A DNA stretch of 64,000 nucleotides from Psychrobacter sp. PL19. GTDB lineage: Bacteria; Pseudomonadota; Gammaproteobacteria; Pseudomonadales; Moraxellaceae. Both the position numbers and the translations under genes were made by a program. Below are positions 20,003-28,708 of this stretch, in pieces. Each line of letters starts with the position of its first letter. Position 1 is the stretch's first letter. Location: positions 372,001-436,000 of the forward strand of contig NZ_JAGING010000001.1 in assembly GCF_017875835.1 (NCBI RefSeq). The letters run 5' to 3'. The notes under the pieces are model-generated. The model had not been told where the DNA came from. It searched no databases and worked only from the letters and a program-made list of their open reading frames with translations.

Positions 20003-20177
20003 TTGATAGATACATCACACATAAAAACTTGTATGAGCTATCAATAATTTTATAAGAACTGAATATAATGACCACTTATAACAATGCACTAAAAAAAGAG
20101 TGGATTTTAAGTACTACGAAAAAAAAGAGGCCAACTAAATTTTAATGATCGGTAGCGCCATTTATATAGGCGCTTCT

Positions 20178-20228
20178 TATATCACTTATAATTTTATATC
20201 GCTTATAATTTTATATCGCTCATAATTG
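20178..20228. repeat. 17-bp tandem repeat (x3)
   Basis: Three units of TATATCGCTTATAATTT type (the first with CAC, the third with CTC) lie downstream of csbD. Confidence 0.8.
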
Positions 20229-20248
20229 TCATAAACTCTAGACACGAT

Positions 20249-20283
20249 AAAGCCGCATAGCAATTAATTGTTATGCGGCTTTA
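20249..20283. terminator. Terminator-like hairpin
   Basis: AAAGCCGCATA...TATGCGGCTTTA is a strong inverted repeat in the csbD-ZIP interval. It is the probable transcript end for csbD. Confidence 0.8.
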
Positions 20284-20625
20284 TTGTTAACGATCCATGT
20301 TACCCATCACCACTCTAATCGCTGCATCCTTGCAAGATATCAAGTGTGTCGTGACAGCTGGGCATCCTGCCCATTACGTACAACTACTATTGGCATTATC
20401 TACCACCAGCACGGGATATGTGTCCTTTCTTCAGTTGCTATTACCATCCTGATGCTAGTAACTGAATTATTATCCATAATACGGTAAACTCAATCCTTGA
20501 GTCGCACTCCCTAATGCCGTGTATCTATAGTGCCAAATTGTTGCCTTGTTGTTAAGTCGCGTGAGCGTCTTTGCTTGTAAGCATATGCTTACAAGCGCTT
20601 TATAATGAGTCATTTCTTCTTACTT

Positions 20626-21333
20626 TTAGATCAACATCTCACCAACGACACCCACTAAAAACCCAAGCGAGGCACCTAGTGAGGTCAAATGGTTGTTATT
20701 CAACTTACTCTCAGGAATGATGTCTTGAATAAGTAAATATAAAATACCACCACTGGCAAATATCATCAGATGCGCAGTGAGGTTAGGATGCTGACTCAAC
20801 AAGAAATGACCGACAAGCGCTGAGAGAATACCAAAGAAGCTGAGCCCGAAGAAAATAAATAAGGTTTTATTGACACTAAAACCACTTTGTACCAAATCGC
20901 GAAACGAGTTAAATGATTCCGGTAGATTCTGTAACCCTATAAATACAGCCAATAATAATGCCATCTGTGGCTCAATGGCAAATACGGCGCCGAGTGCGAT
21001 AGACTCTGGCACAAAATCCATCATCATCGCCAAAAGCGTCGCTTGCTGACTGCCTGATTTGGCAAGCTTGCGATCAATGAGCATAAACAGCACTGCCCCC
21101 AATAAAAACGAACCCACCACGCCCCAAATGCTGAGTGTCTCCATACCTTTGGGCACCAATACTAAGGCCAGCGCGGATAAAATAATGCCTGCCCCAAATG
21201 ACATCAAAGTATGAATAACTTCATATTTAATTGGGCTGTCTTTAACATGATGATCGAATAAATTAGCCAGTAATCCCCCTATAAATACGGTCGCTCCAGC
21301 AAAGCCTGAAAACAAAATGAGCGTTAATAACAT
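20626..21333 (-). CDS. ZIP family metal transporter-like protein
   Basis: This 235-residue membrane protein has about eight hydrophobic segments in ZIP order. The helix 4 and helix 5 motifs, usually HNxPEG and HExPEG, read DFVPES (about 107-112) and QNLPES (about 135-140). The Pro-Glu is kept but both histidines are replaced by Asp and Gln. GAGIILSALALVLVP and SGGILYLLIQDIIPES are the other diagnostic segments. It is probably a divalent cation transporter of altered specificity. AAGGAGTAATTATA precedes the ATG. Confidence 0.8.
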   Translation of the reverse strand: MLLTLILFSGFAGATVFIGGLLANLFDHHVKDSPIKYEVIHTLMSFGAGIILSALALVLVPKGMETLSIWGVVGSFLLGAVLFMLIDRKLAKSGSQQATLLAMMMDFVPESIALGAVFAIEPQMALLLAVFIGLQNLPESFNSFRDLVQSGFSVNKTLFIFFGLSFFGILSALVGHFLLSQHPNLTAHLMIFASGGILYLLIQDIIPESKLNNNHLTSLGASLGFLVGVVGEMLI

Positions 21334-21774
21334 TATAATTACTCCTTCTTACTACGGGCATGCCGTACTTGATAAATAGCGGTAGTGTTAGCGACAAAAA
21401 CAGCACTTAGCAAGCCCCCATTCACTCAAAGCCTTTAATTCTTACGCAAGCATTTGCAATATTTACAACTTATTAACGCCGAAGACATCTGTTATCAAGT
21501 TTGGCACCTTAATATACGAATGTAAGAAATTATTTCAAGAAATCGGCTAACAATAAAGCTAATGACTCTGATTTTTGGTATTAGACCAGCCCTAAATATT
21601 TATTTTGATAGGCAATTTCTGTACGAACGCTATTTAGTGGCTGCTCGTTTTTGATAAGAGTCATATCAAAAAATATTCTTAGATAAGTTGTTTACCACCA
21701 TTATCAGAGCAAAAAAATAACGTTAAGAAAAACATATAAACAGTAAGCTACCAAATACTATGAGAGATTACATC
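21334..21774. other. Divergent intergenic region
   Basis: This AT-rich non-coding sequence lies between the ZIP gene and the PepSY-like lipoprotein gene. No metal-regulator operator was recognised by eye. Confidence 0.55.
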
Positions 21775-22503
21775 ATGAAATTTTTACAACCTTCAACACT
21801 CAATACAGCAATAGCTACTGGACTTGCAGCAGCTTTATTGCTCACTACAGCCGGTTGTACCACTGTGGCCTCAGGCTACGACAACCAGCCTACATATGGC
21901 GGTGGTGACTATAGAGATAACAATTATCGTGACAATAATTATCGTGACAATAATTATCGTGATAGTAATTATCGTGATAGTAATTTTGGTCGTATCACCC
22001 AACAGCTACGCCAAGATTTACGCCGTAAGGGCTATCAGGTGATGGATATAAAACCTGATAATTACCGTGGTAACCAAGCTGTTACGGTATATGCTAAAAA
22101 GAACAATCAACCCTATGAGCTGAAATATAGTTATCCTGGGCTAAAGCTCATAAGTTCGAACAAAAAAGACTGGTCGAACGTTTGGCAAGACAACAAGCAT
22201 AATAATGGCAATGACTATTACGATAACGGCAAATATAAAAACAACGGTAAACATAAAAATAATAATAAACGTTATAAGAACGATGATGTTGAAGACAATA
22301 TTAAAAGAGAAGCGCGTTACCCTGCCGTTAAGCAGCGGGCAATTAATAAGGTTCAAGGGATGGGTTATCGGGTCAAAGATATTGAGCTTGAGGAAAAGAA
22401 TAATCGTGGTATCTTTGAAATTGAAGCCAAACGCGGCTCACAAGACTACGAGATCACCCTAGGCTATCCCAACCTAAACGTGATTAAAATTGAAAAAGAT
22501 TAA
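21775..22503 (+). CDS. PepSY-like lipoprotein with NYRD repeats
   Basis: This 242-residue predicted lipoprotein has a signal peptide ending in lipobox TTAGC (C28). A five-unit repeat of D-N-N-Y-R (about 46-70) follows. Two PepSY-like modules come next: one at about 73-126 (RRKGYQVMDIKPDNYRGNQA) and one at about 190-242 (NKVQGMGYRVKDIELEEKNN). A Lys/Asn-rich linker joins them. PepSY-like domains often inhibit proteases or act as periplasmic chaperones; the role here is unknown. I chose the ATG at 21775 because it opens the signal peptide and follows GAGAGATTACATC. A degenerate paralogue lies directly downstream. Confidence 0.8.
   Translation: MKFLQPSTLNTAIATGLAAALLLTTAGCTTVASGYDNQPTYGGGDYRDNNYRDNNYRDNNYRDSNYRDSNFGRITQQLRQDLRRKGYQVMDIKPDNYRGNQAVTVYAKKNNQPYELKYSYPGLKLISSNKKDWSNVWQDNKHNNGNDYYDNGKYKNNGKHKNNNKRYKNDDVEDNIKREARYPAVKQRAINKVQGMGYRVKDIELEEKNNRGIFEIEAKRGSQDYEITLGYPNLNVIKIEKD
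21910..21984. repeat. 15-bp tandem repeat (x5) in the lipoprotein gene
   Basis: Five in-frame units of TATCGTGACAATAAT type encode the YRDNN repeats just after the lipid anchor. Copy-number change would lengthen or shorten the tether without a frameshift. Confidence 0.9.
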
Positions 22504-22571
22504 CGCTTGATGCCTATATTTTTTTCAATGTTAAGCTAAAATTTTGGCGTTGTTTATGTCTTGACGTCTAT

Positions 22572-22612
22572 AGCCAGATAAACCAGTCCTTGGTTCTATC
22601 TGGCTTTTTTTA
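22572..22612 (+). terminator. Terminator of the PepSY-like lipoprotein gene
   Basis: AGCCAGATA...TATCTGGCT forms a 9-bp stem followed by TTTTTT. Confidence 0.85.
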
Positions 22613-22674
22613 TTATGAAGTCCTATTCTAAAATTTTATAAAACCAAAATACCTATCAGCGGAGTATTGACAGC

Positions 22675-23076
22675 ATGATAGAAAGTTTTATTATAAAAAC
22701 TTTATCACCCTTAATGTTAAAAACAGCCCTCTCTGCCAGTCTAGTGGTTGTTTTATTAGGTACCGCTGTTGGTTGTACTACTGTGACGCCAAGCGATAAC
22801 AATAACAATAACAATAACAATAACCATCATAAATAAGAGGGCAGTATAAATAAGAGAATTATCTCGAAGATACCCTAAAAACTCAGAAACTTCTTCAAAA
22901 AAGAAGCCCGCTACTGAGTCGGCTGCTATATTATTGAAGTCAAAGCTGAGCACGACCACAAAGATTATAACATCGAGCTTGGCTATCCCAATTGTAATAT
23001 ATTTAAGGTCAGCAAGGACGAGCAGTCACTCAAATTCATAATAGTTATTTCTACATATTTCTGTCTTTATACTTAA
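22675..23076 (+). pseudogene. Degenerate paralogue of the PepSY-like lipoprotein
   Basis: An ATG at 22675 opens a 53-codon frame with a signal peptide and lipobox AVGC (C34) followed by TTV, as in the upstream gene. It then runs into a poly-Asn stretch made of AACAAT hexamers and stops at 22836. Downstream, KEARY (matching REARY of the intact gene) and then YIIEVKAEHDHKDYNIELGYPN (matching the last PepSY module) are still readable. They are interrupted by a TGA and by loss of about 30 residues. The frame ends at 23076. A short lipoprotein could still be made from the first part. Confidence 0.75.
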
Positions 23077-23151
23077 AGCCAAATAAGTCAATGTTCGGTA
23101 TATTTAGCTGTCTACCGAGCATTTTTATGACCTCTCTTATGATTAATTAAG

Positions 23152-23463
23152 TCAAAAGTCCAACACCTTGATCACGTCATAGGCAGGTGTCTCATAAGGG
23201 TGGGCTTCCTTTAGCACTGCAATAACAGCCTGAATAGCAGAGTCTTTAACCACCATCTCAACCCGCCATTCATTGACGATCTCTAAACTATCTTTTGACC
23301 CAATATGCGGTGTGCTACCTGCCAGCGGCATAAACTGCCCTATTCCTTGTACCTGCCAGCAGCACTGTTCATAATTGCCGATTGTCCCTGCACCCGCTGC
23401 AAACAGCGCAGACTTTACTTCGTTCAGAGCTTGTTCAGGAATAAAAACCGTTAGCTTATACAT
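23152..23463 (-). CDS. NIF3/YqfO-like small protein
   Basis: This 103-residue protein resembles the CutA-like insertion domain of YqfO/NIF3 proteins. It starts MYKLTVFIPEQALNEVKSAL, has a central GAGTIGNYEQCCWQVQGIGQF and ends with AHPYETPAYDVI, the family's most conserved stretch. It is the stand-alone short form. Biochemical function is unknown. AGGTGATGAC precedes the ATG. It lies downstream of mpg on the same strand. Confidence 0.85.
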   Translation of the reverse strand: MYKLTVFIPEQALNEVKSALFAAGAGTIGNYEQCCWQVQGIGQFMPLAGSTPHIGSKDSLEIVNEWRVEMVVKDSAIQAVIAVLKEAHPYETPAYDVIKVLDF

Positions 23464-23570
23464 GTCATCACCTTATGATCTAATTTTAACAACGCAACTT
23501 TTTTTGACAACGCAACTTTGAAAAGATCTTTAGAAGAGGCATTGAAAAGAAATATTTAAAAAACACTTTT

Positions 23571-23618
23571 GAGTAATCGATGTTGAATAATCAATGTTGA
23601 ATAATCGATGTTGAATAA
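23571..23618. repeat. 14-bp tandem repeat (x3.4)
   Basis: Units of GAATAATCGATGTT lie between mpg and the NIF3-like gene. They are non-coding. Confidence 0.85.
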
Positions 23619-23629
23619 ATAGCCATGCT

Positions 23630-24277
23630 CTACTTCTTTGATAAAGAGGGATGATCGGTCCATATATAACGTAATAGCCAGTCCTTGGCATCGCCAGCAT
23701 AATCAATACCGATACGCGGTCGCAGCGATACTGGCGGCTGGCAACCATCGTCCTCAACCCAAACCTCAGATTCTGGACTGATAGACTTGCCATATAAGTC
23801 CCGATTGACTTGCAAACGCTTAGTCAATTTTCCGGGGCCGGCAAGTTGCTTAGGATGTGTCAGCTGCTTATCCGCGCTGAGCAATTGCTCCTCTACCAGT
23901 CGATCACTATTGACCGTTAAAAACCCCGCCCGTATAAGAACCGATTCTGGTGATTCTGAAGGCCCACTGATCAAGTTAAGCATATGATGAATGCCATAAG
24001 TCAGATATACATAAAATACGCCCCCTTCGCGATACATGATTTCAGATTTTTCTTTTCCTTTTGCCACATGCGCCTGAACTGATCCATCATCTTCGCCGAT
24101 ATAAGCTTCAGTTTCAGAGATCCGCATCCTTAGCACTTTTTGTGAGCCATCACTATCTGTCAGCTGTCGACATAGTATTTTACCAACCAAATCGCCAGCA
24201 ACCACACAGGTTGGGCGGGTGAACCAAGAGGAGTCTAGTATAGTTATTTGGGGAGGTGAGGATTTAGAGGATGTCAT
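23630..24277 (-). CDS. mpg: DNA-3-methyladenine glycosylase (AAG/MPG family)
   Basis: This monofunctional glycosylase removes alkylated purines in base excision repair. The 215-residue protein contains SWFTRPTCVVAGDLVGKIL near the N-terminus and the catalytic region RISETEAYIGEDDGS with the expected Glu (about 48-62). FYVYLTYGIHHMLNLISG (about 92-109) and VLIRAG follow, then GPGKLTKRLQVNRDLYG (about 150-166). These are hallmark AAG motifs and the length is normal. AAGGTCTAACTA precedes the ATG. Downstream is a small tandem repeat, so it is probably not tightly coupled to the next gene. Confidence 0.92.
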   Translation of the reverse strand: MTSSKSSPPQITILDSSWFTRPTCVVAGDLVGKILCRQLTDSDGSQKVLRMRISETEAYIGEDDGSVQAHVAKGKEKSEIMYREGGVFYVYLTYGIHHMLNLISGPSESPESVLIRAGFLTVNSDRLVEEQLLSADKQLTHPKQLAGPGKLTKRLQVNRDLYGKSISPESEVWVEDDGCQPPVSLRPRIGIDYAGDAKDWLLRYIWTDHPSLSKK

Positions 24278-24488
24278 TAGTTAGACCTTATTTTTATCTT
24301 TATGATATAAGTATAGATAATCAATAACTTAGCATAAAAATAAGATGGGATGACGGCTCTATTGGCTCAAATTCCAAAGGAAGCTAATTTATAACCAGTT
24401 ACTGTTGCCGCTGCTATTTCTAATCGAACGTAGTTAGTAGTAAGATGATAGTCCTCATATCCAGCTTAAGTGGTTACCATAAATAATT

Positions 24489-25190
24489 ATGACTTCCTCA
24501 CTGCATCGCCTGTACTCTTTTCGTCGCTGTCCCTATGCCATGCGTGCCCGTCTCGGCCTGTTGTTTGCCGAAGTGCAGGTGGAGTTGCGGGAGATAACTC
24601 TGAAAAATAAACCAGTGCAGATGCTAGCGATTAGCCCGAAAGGCACTGTGCCTATTTTACAAGTTTTTGATGCTACTGTGGATGGTGCTGTGATTGAAGA
24701 AAGCCGAGAGATAATGACTTGGGCGCTTGAGCAAAAAGATTCACAGGGGCTATTGGATGCAAAGGTTTTGCCTCAGGCCAATACTTTGATCGAACAAAAC
24801 GACAACGACTTTAAACATTGGCTAGATCGCTATAAATACGCCGACCGTCATTTTGAGATGACCCAGACCGAGTACCGGCAGCGAGGTGAAGCCTTTTTAC
24901 AGATTTTAGAAGAGTTGTTGGCTAAAAATCATTACCTGCTGGGGGATAGTGCGACCATTGCCGATATTGGTATCATGCCTTTTGTCCGCCAGTTCGCTCA
25001 TGTAGATCGTGATGTTTTTTACAGCTTACCTTACCCGAAGCTGCAGCTATGGCTACAACACTGGTTGGAGCACCCATTGTTCTTGCAAGCTATGACCAAA
25101 TTTCAGCCATGGCAAGAAGGAGATGACCTGGTCGTTTTTCCTACATCATTGGGCCTGCTTGATGGGGTGTGCTTGCCTCATCCGCAGTAG
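24489..25190 (+). CDS. Glutathione S-transferase family protein
   Basis: This 233-residue protein has an N-terminal thioredoxin-like domain with YSFRRCPYAMRARLGL (about 9-24), a Cys-Pro-Tyr motif where omega/beta-type GSTs keep the catalytic cysteine. GTVPILQV with the cis-Pro follows (about 53-60). The helical C-terminal GST domain includes YLLGDSATIADIGIMPFVRQF (about 149-169). The substrate cannot be inferred. The gene converges on the DUF3817 gene with an 8-bp gap. Confidence 0.88.
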   Translation: MTSSLHRLYSFRRCPYAMRARLGLLFAEVQVELREITLKNKPVQMLAISPKGTVPILQVFDATVDGAVIEESREIMTWALEQKDSQGLLDAKVLPQANTLIEQNDNDFKHWLDRYKYADRHFEMTQTEYRQRGEAFLQILEELLAKNHYLLGDSATIADIGIMPFVRQFAHVDRDVFYSLPYPKLQLWLQHWLEHPLFLQAMTKFQPWQEGDDLVVFPTSLGLLDGVCLPHPQ

Positions 25191-25198
25191 GGTTAGTT

Positions 25199-25561
25199 TT
25201 AGTTTGCTTTCTTCACATCTTTCTTTAAGCTCTTTTTCAACAAATGGTCGAATATAAACGGGCCAAACGGTAAGAACGATCCAAGTACGCCCGCGGGCAT
25301 GACCCAGAGTGGCATTTTGATTTTGTTGACGACGACCATAAGCATCAAGATATAGGCGATGAACAATACCCCATGTGCCATACCGATGTATTTCACACCT
25401 TCTGGAATACCCATCATATATTTTAGTGGCATGGCGATGCCGAGCAATAACAAGAAAGAGGTGCCTTCTAGGTAGCCTATAACCGTGAGGTTTTTTAAAG
25501 CGGTGTGTTGTTCTTTCTTAAGACCGGGTATTTGTTTGGCATTTGACTGAGCCTGCGACAC
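25199..25561 (-). CDS. DUF3817 family membrane protein
   Basis: This 120-residue protein has three hydrophobic helices and the DUF3817 core: YLEGTSFLLLLGIAMPLKYM (about 31-50), then GMAHGVLFIAYIL (about 61-73). The start is GTG at 25561 with AAAAGGAAAACACA upstream. Function is unknown. Confidence 0.85.
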   Translation of the reverse strand: MSQAQSNAKQIPGLKKEQHTALKNLTVIGYLEGTSFLLLLGIAMPLKYMMGIPEGVKYIGMAHGVLFIAYILMLMVVVNKIKMPLWVMPAGVLGSFLPFGPFIFDHLLKKSLKKDVKKAN

Positions 25562-25752
25562 TGTGTTTTCCTTTTGTTATTATCAATAAATAATTTAGGG
25601 GTCAATCAATATTGCTATGATACTGGCTCTACTCAGGGCTTTGAAGTGTTAGTTTGTTTCAGCTACCACTTAGTACGATACGCCTTAATCTAGCCATTAT
25701 GCAATCACTCTGCATTCGCTCACATTTTAATTTCCTTCTTATATTCTGAAGA

Positions 25753-25890
25753 TATAGTTAAAATACCTTAAAAACGCGACGGTACTGCTGGTATAAGCTT
25801 TTTGCAGCCTCTGTCTGCGTAGGCACAGCAAGCAAGAAAAACTTATGCCAGCAGTATATTATGTATCAATATTACTTTTCATGAACTATA
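25753..25890 (+). repeat. MITE-like palindromic repeat, copy 2
   Basis: A full-length copy, TATAGTTAAAATACCTTAAA through TTTTCATGAACTATA. It has the ACTGCTGGTATAAG/CTTATGCCAGCAGT hairpin and differs from copy 1 at only a few positions. Confidence 0.85.
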
Positions 25891-25976
25891 TTTATCACAA
25901 TTTTTTATACTAACAAACACTCAAACTCTAGTCGATTATCCTTATAGTCAAGCTTACGTTAAATCGAAATTGCCAT

Positions 25977-26007
25977 AAAAAAACTGAGCACATGGCTCAG
26001 TTTTTTA
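25977..26007. terminator. purC terminator
   Basis: AAAAAAACTGAGC...GCTCAGTTTTTT is a bidirectional hairpin immediately downstream of purC. Confidence 0.85.
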
Positions 26008-26047
26008 TTGTAATGAAATTGGTTAAACACTTCATTCAATTTTACGC

Positions 26048-26764
26048 TTAGCTTAATGGCACACCAATACGTTTGGCCACTTCTTCATAACCTTCAATAA
26101 CGTCCCCTAATGACTGGCGGAAACGGTCTTTATCTAATTTTTTCTTAGTGTTCTTGTCCCAAATACGGCAGCCATCTGGGGAGAACTCATCACCTAAAAC
26201 GATACGGTCATGAAAGACGCCAAATTCTAGTTTGAAATCTACTAACATTAAATCACCAGCATCAAACAACTTTTTAAGTACCTCATTAACTCGATAGGTC
26301 AGCTCTTCCATTTTTGCTAGCTGCTCTTCTGTTGCCCAGTCTAAGGTTACTGCTAGCGATTCATTAACCATCGGATCGCCGAGTGCATCGTCTTTATAAA
26401 ATAGCTCAAAGGTCGGCGGTGTTAGCACTTGGCCTTCTTCTAATCCCAAACGGCGTACCAGGCTACCAGCAGCAAAATTACGTACCACACACTCAACCGG
26501 AATCATCTCTAGACGTTTGACTAATACTTCATCGGCAGACAATTGCTTTTCGAAATGGGTTTCAATACCCGCTTCCGCTAGTTTTTGCATAATAAAAGTG
26601 TTGAAGCGGTTATTAACCACACCCTTACGTGCTAGTTGCTCGATACGCTGGCCATCAAGAGCTGAGGTATCATCACGGAAGTGTAAAATCAAAAAATCGT
26701 TGTTATCAGTTTCGTAGACAGATTTAGCTTTGCCTTTATATAGCAATTGTTGCTTTTGCATCAT
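26048..26764 (-). CDS. purC: Phosphoribosylaminoimidazole-succinocarboxamide synthase
   Basis: PurC joins CAIR and aspartate to give SAICAR in purine biosynthesis. The 238-residue protein has [14 protein letters not shown] (about 7-20), [10 protein letters not shown] (about 30-39), the [23 protein letters not shown] substrate loop, and DFKLEFG plus [13 protein letters not shown] near the C-terminus, all hallmark SAICAR synthase motifs. It follows dapA and the BamC-like gene on the same strand, the conserved gammaproteobacterial order dapA-bamC-purC. Two adjacent ATGs are available; AGGAACTCCC precedes them. Confidence 0.96.
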   Translation of the reverse strand: MMQKQQLLYKGKAKSVYETDNNDFLILHFRDDTSALDGQRIEQLARKGVVNNRFNTFIMQKLAEAGIETHFEKQLSADEVLVKRLEMIPVECVVRNFAAGSLVRRLGLEEGQVLTPPTFELFYKDDALGDPMVNESLAVTLDWATEEQLAKMEELTYRVNEVLKKLFDAGDLMLVDFKLEFGVFHDRIVLGDEFSPDGCRIWDKNTKKKLDKDRFRQSLGDVIEGYEEVAKRIGVPLS

Positions 26765-26923
26765 GGGAGTTCCTGTTCGTTCAAGCTTATGTGGTAAAAA
26801 CGCGCAGCTACCGCTAAGTACTCTCTACAACAGCATTAATAAGCAGTTCAATAGTTATGTTATTGATGACTATATTAATAATAGCAAAAGTACGTTAGCC
26901 GTATAAATGGAGACCTAGGGTGT

Positions 26924-27247
26924 TTATTCAGAAGAGGCCGTAGTCACAGTAACGGAGCGCTCAGGCTTAGGCAGTTGGTACTGTTTGCCCGACTCGTTTT
27001 CTAGTGTCAGCGTATTTGCGCCCGTATTAGGCGTGGGATATAAAGGTACGAATGGTGCTGTCTCTTGCGCAGCAGGTAGCTGTAAAGGGTCAAGCTTTTT
27101 GCTCTCTTGATACTCCAAGCTGCCATTATCCCGCTTACCAATCAAGCTTTTTGCAGTTTGACAGCCGCTCAATACGACAGTGCTACCTAACACTAAGGTA
27201 AATATGACGGTAAGCAGTTTTGGGGTGGTTAATGATGTCTTCATCAT
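26924..27247 (-). CDS. bamC: Short BamC-like outer membrane lipoprotein
   Basis: This 107-residue lipoprotein has a signal peptide with lipobox LSGC (C29). Its position between dapA and purC is that of bamC (nlpB/dapX). The mature part (NGSLEYQESKKLDPLQLP, then a Pro-rich segment, then GKQYQLPKPERSV) resembles only the N-terminal unstructured region of BamC, which in E. coli lassoes around BamD. The two helix-grip domains are absent. I chose the tandem ATGs at 27247/27244, preceded by CTGAGAG; a longer frame would need a TTG at 27268. The symbol rests mainly on synteny and the lipoprotein/lasso pattern. Confidence 0.6.
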   Translation of the reverse strand: MMKTSLTTPKLLTVIFTLVLGSTVVLSGCQTAKSLIGKRDNGSLEYQESKKLDPLQLPAAQETAPFVPLYPTPNTGANTLTLENESGKQYQLPKPERSVTVTTASSE

Positions 27248-27337
27248 ACTGTCTCTCAGAGTTAGCAATCGACGTCAGTATGGACGTATCGCTGATAGTG
27301 GTTAGCGTAGCGTCTATACTGACTTATAGCTTAAAAA

Positions 27338-28243
27338 TTATAGTAAATTTGCCCGTACCAAAGCGTTATCAATGGTCGCATGATGCTCTTCAGCCAACCA
27401 TACTAACGGCAAACGAATACCAGTATCTATCATACCCATTTTATGTAGTGCGTATTTGGTAGGGATAGGACTAGAATCAATAAATAGGTCGCGATGTAGG
27501 TGCTTGATGACATCATGTATATTATTAGCAGCGGTAAAATCACCACGTAGTGCGGCTGTAAAGGTCTCACTCATCGCTTTTGGGGCAACATTAGCAGTGA
27601 CAGAAATATTACCTTTAGCGCCTACTTTCATTAAATCAAGCGCGGTACCATCATCACCTGATAACACCACCATTCTACTACCCACCGCTTTGATTAATTG
27701 TTCACCGCGAGCGACAGAGCCGGTTGCATCTTTGATCGCAACAATATTATCAATATCCGCTAGGCGTTCAACGGTCGCTTGAGCAATATCAACTACGGTA
27801 CGTCCTGGTACATTATAGAGCATTTGTGGCATATCAACTGCAGCCGCAATGGCTTTATAATGTTGATACAAACCTTCTTGGGGCGGCTTATTATAATAAG
27901 GGGCTACTAATAATGCGCAGTCCGCACCAGCCTCTTTGGCGTCTTGAGTCAACTTGATTGCTTCAGTAGTATTATTGGCACCCGTCCCCGCAATTACGGG
28001 TACACGACCTTTGACATGCTTAACAAAATAGCGAATGACATCGCTGTGCTCTTGCATGGACAAGGTCGCCGATTCACCAGTAGTACCAACGGCGACTAGG
28101 CAATGGGTACCCTGTTCGATTTGCCAATCTATGAGATCTGCCAGATGTTTATAGTCGACTGTGCCGTCAGGATGCATGGGCGTTACTAACGCTACCATTG
28201 AGCCTTGTAGTTGGATTTTGATGTCGTCGTATGCTGTACTCAT
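27338..28243 (-). CDS. dapA: 4-hydroxy-tetrahydrodipicolinate synthase
   Basis: DapA condenses pyruvate with aspartate semialdehyde in the lysine/diaminopimelate pathway. The 301-residue TIM barrel has GTTGES (53-58), the catalytic Tyr in MLYNVPGRT (Y143) and the Schiff-base Lys in VAIKDATG (K171). Length is typical. AAGGCAGGGTT precedes the ATG. It heads the dapA-bamC-purC block. Confidence 0.96.
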   Translation of the reverse strand: MSTAYDDIKIQLQGSMVALVTPMHPDGTVDYKHLADLIDWQIEQGTHCLVAVGTTGESATLSMQEHSDVIRYFVKHVKGRVPVIAGTGANNTTEAIKLTQDAKEAGADCALLVAPYYNKPPQEGLYQHYKAIAAAVDMPQMLYNVPGRTVVDIAQATVERLADIDNIVAIKDATGSVARGEQLIKAVGSRMVVLSGDDGTALDLMKVGAKGNISVTANVAPKAMSETFTAALRGDFTAANNIHDVIKHLHRDLFIDSSPIPTKYALHKMGMIDTGIRLPLVWLAEEHHATIDNALVRANLL

Positions 28244-28708
28244 AACCCTGCCTTACTGTATTATCATAGCTTTTATCAAAGCCGTCACATGATAGGTCGT
28301 TTGCAAGTATCAATGTTAATAACAATGCCTTGCACGATGTTAATACCGTTTGTTCATATACTACATTTACGTTCACGCAGTGAGCTCGCAGCGAATGACA
28401 GCATGCTCAATTAAACCCTACTATTATTTGCGTTTAACACGTATATAGCAATAGAAACGCCCGTTAGTGTAGCATATTTTGGTTTGACCGCTATCTATCA
28501 ATTGACAAGCAGTCTACCCATTGAGCAGCAATTTGCCTTTTATTTGCCCAACTGTTGACACGAACAAATAGCACGAACAAATCACATGCGTTTAATAATT
28601 AGTTTAGCGTAATTTCTCAGTGTTGATGAAATATTTTGAGTGGTTTTAACGAATCGTCAACACATCGATAAGTGGGAGACTACCAAAAGCACGACCTTAT
28701 TGTATTAG
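28244..28708. other. Intergenic stretch, no gene seen
   Basis: This AT-rich interval separates the 3' end of the Do-family protease gene from the dapA start. It presumably contains the dapA promoter. No hairpin terminator or repeat was recognised. Confidence 0.55.

Larger units (their letters stand above)
20003..20625. other. Long intergenic stretch between csbD and the ZIP gene
   Basis: It holds a 17-bp tandem repeat (20178-20228) and a terminator (20249-20283). Between about 20290 and 20500 is sequence of more gene-like composition, but every frame is broken or lacks recognisable features. A 25-codon frame at 20068 (MTTYNNALKKEWIL...) has no family match I know. The stretch may contain gene debris. 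Confidence 0.5.
25562..26047. other. Intergenic stretch with dispersed repeat and terminator
   Basis: It contains a complete MITE-like repeat (25753-25890) and the purC terminator (25977-26007). Nothing else is recognisable. Confidence 0.7.

Noticed and set aside
20284-20487. 67-codon plus-strand frame between csbD and the ZIP gene
   Set aside because: Starts right after a terminator, has no ribosome binding site or known family, and composition gives no support; at best gene debris.
23530-23793. 87-codon minus-strand frame overlapping the 3' part of mpg
   Set aside because: Out-of-frame shadow of mpg extended through the 14-bp tandem repeat.
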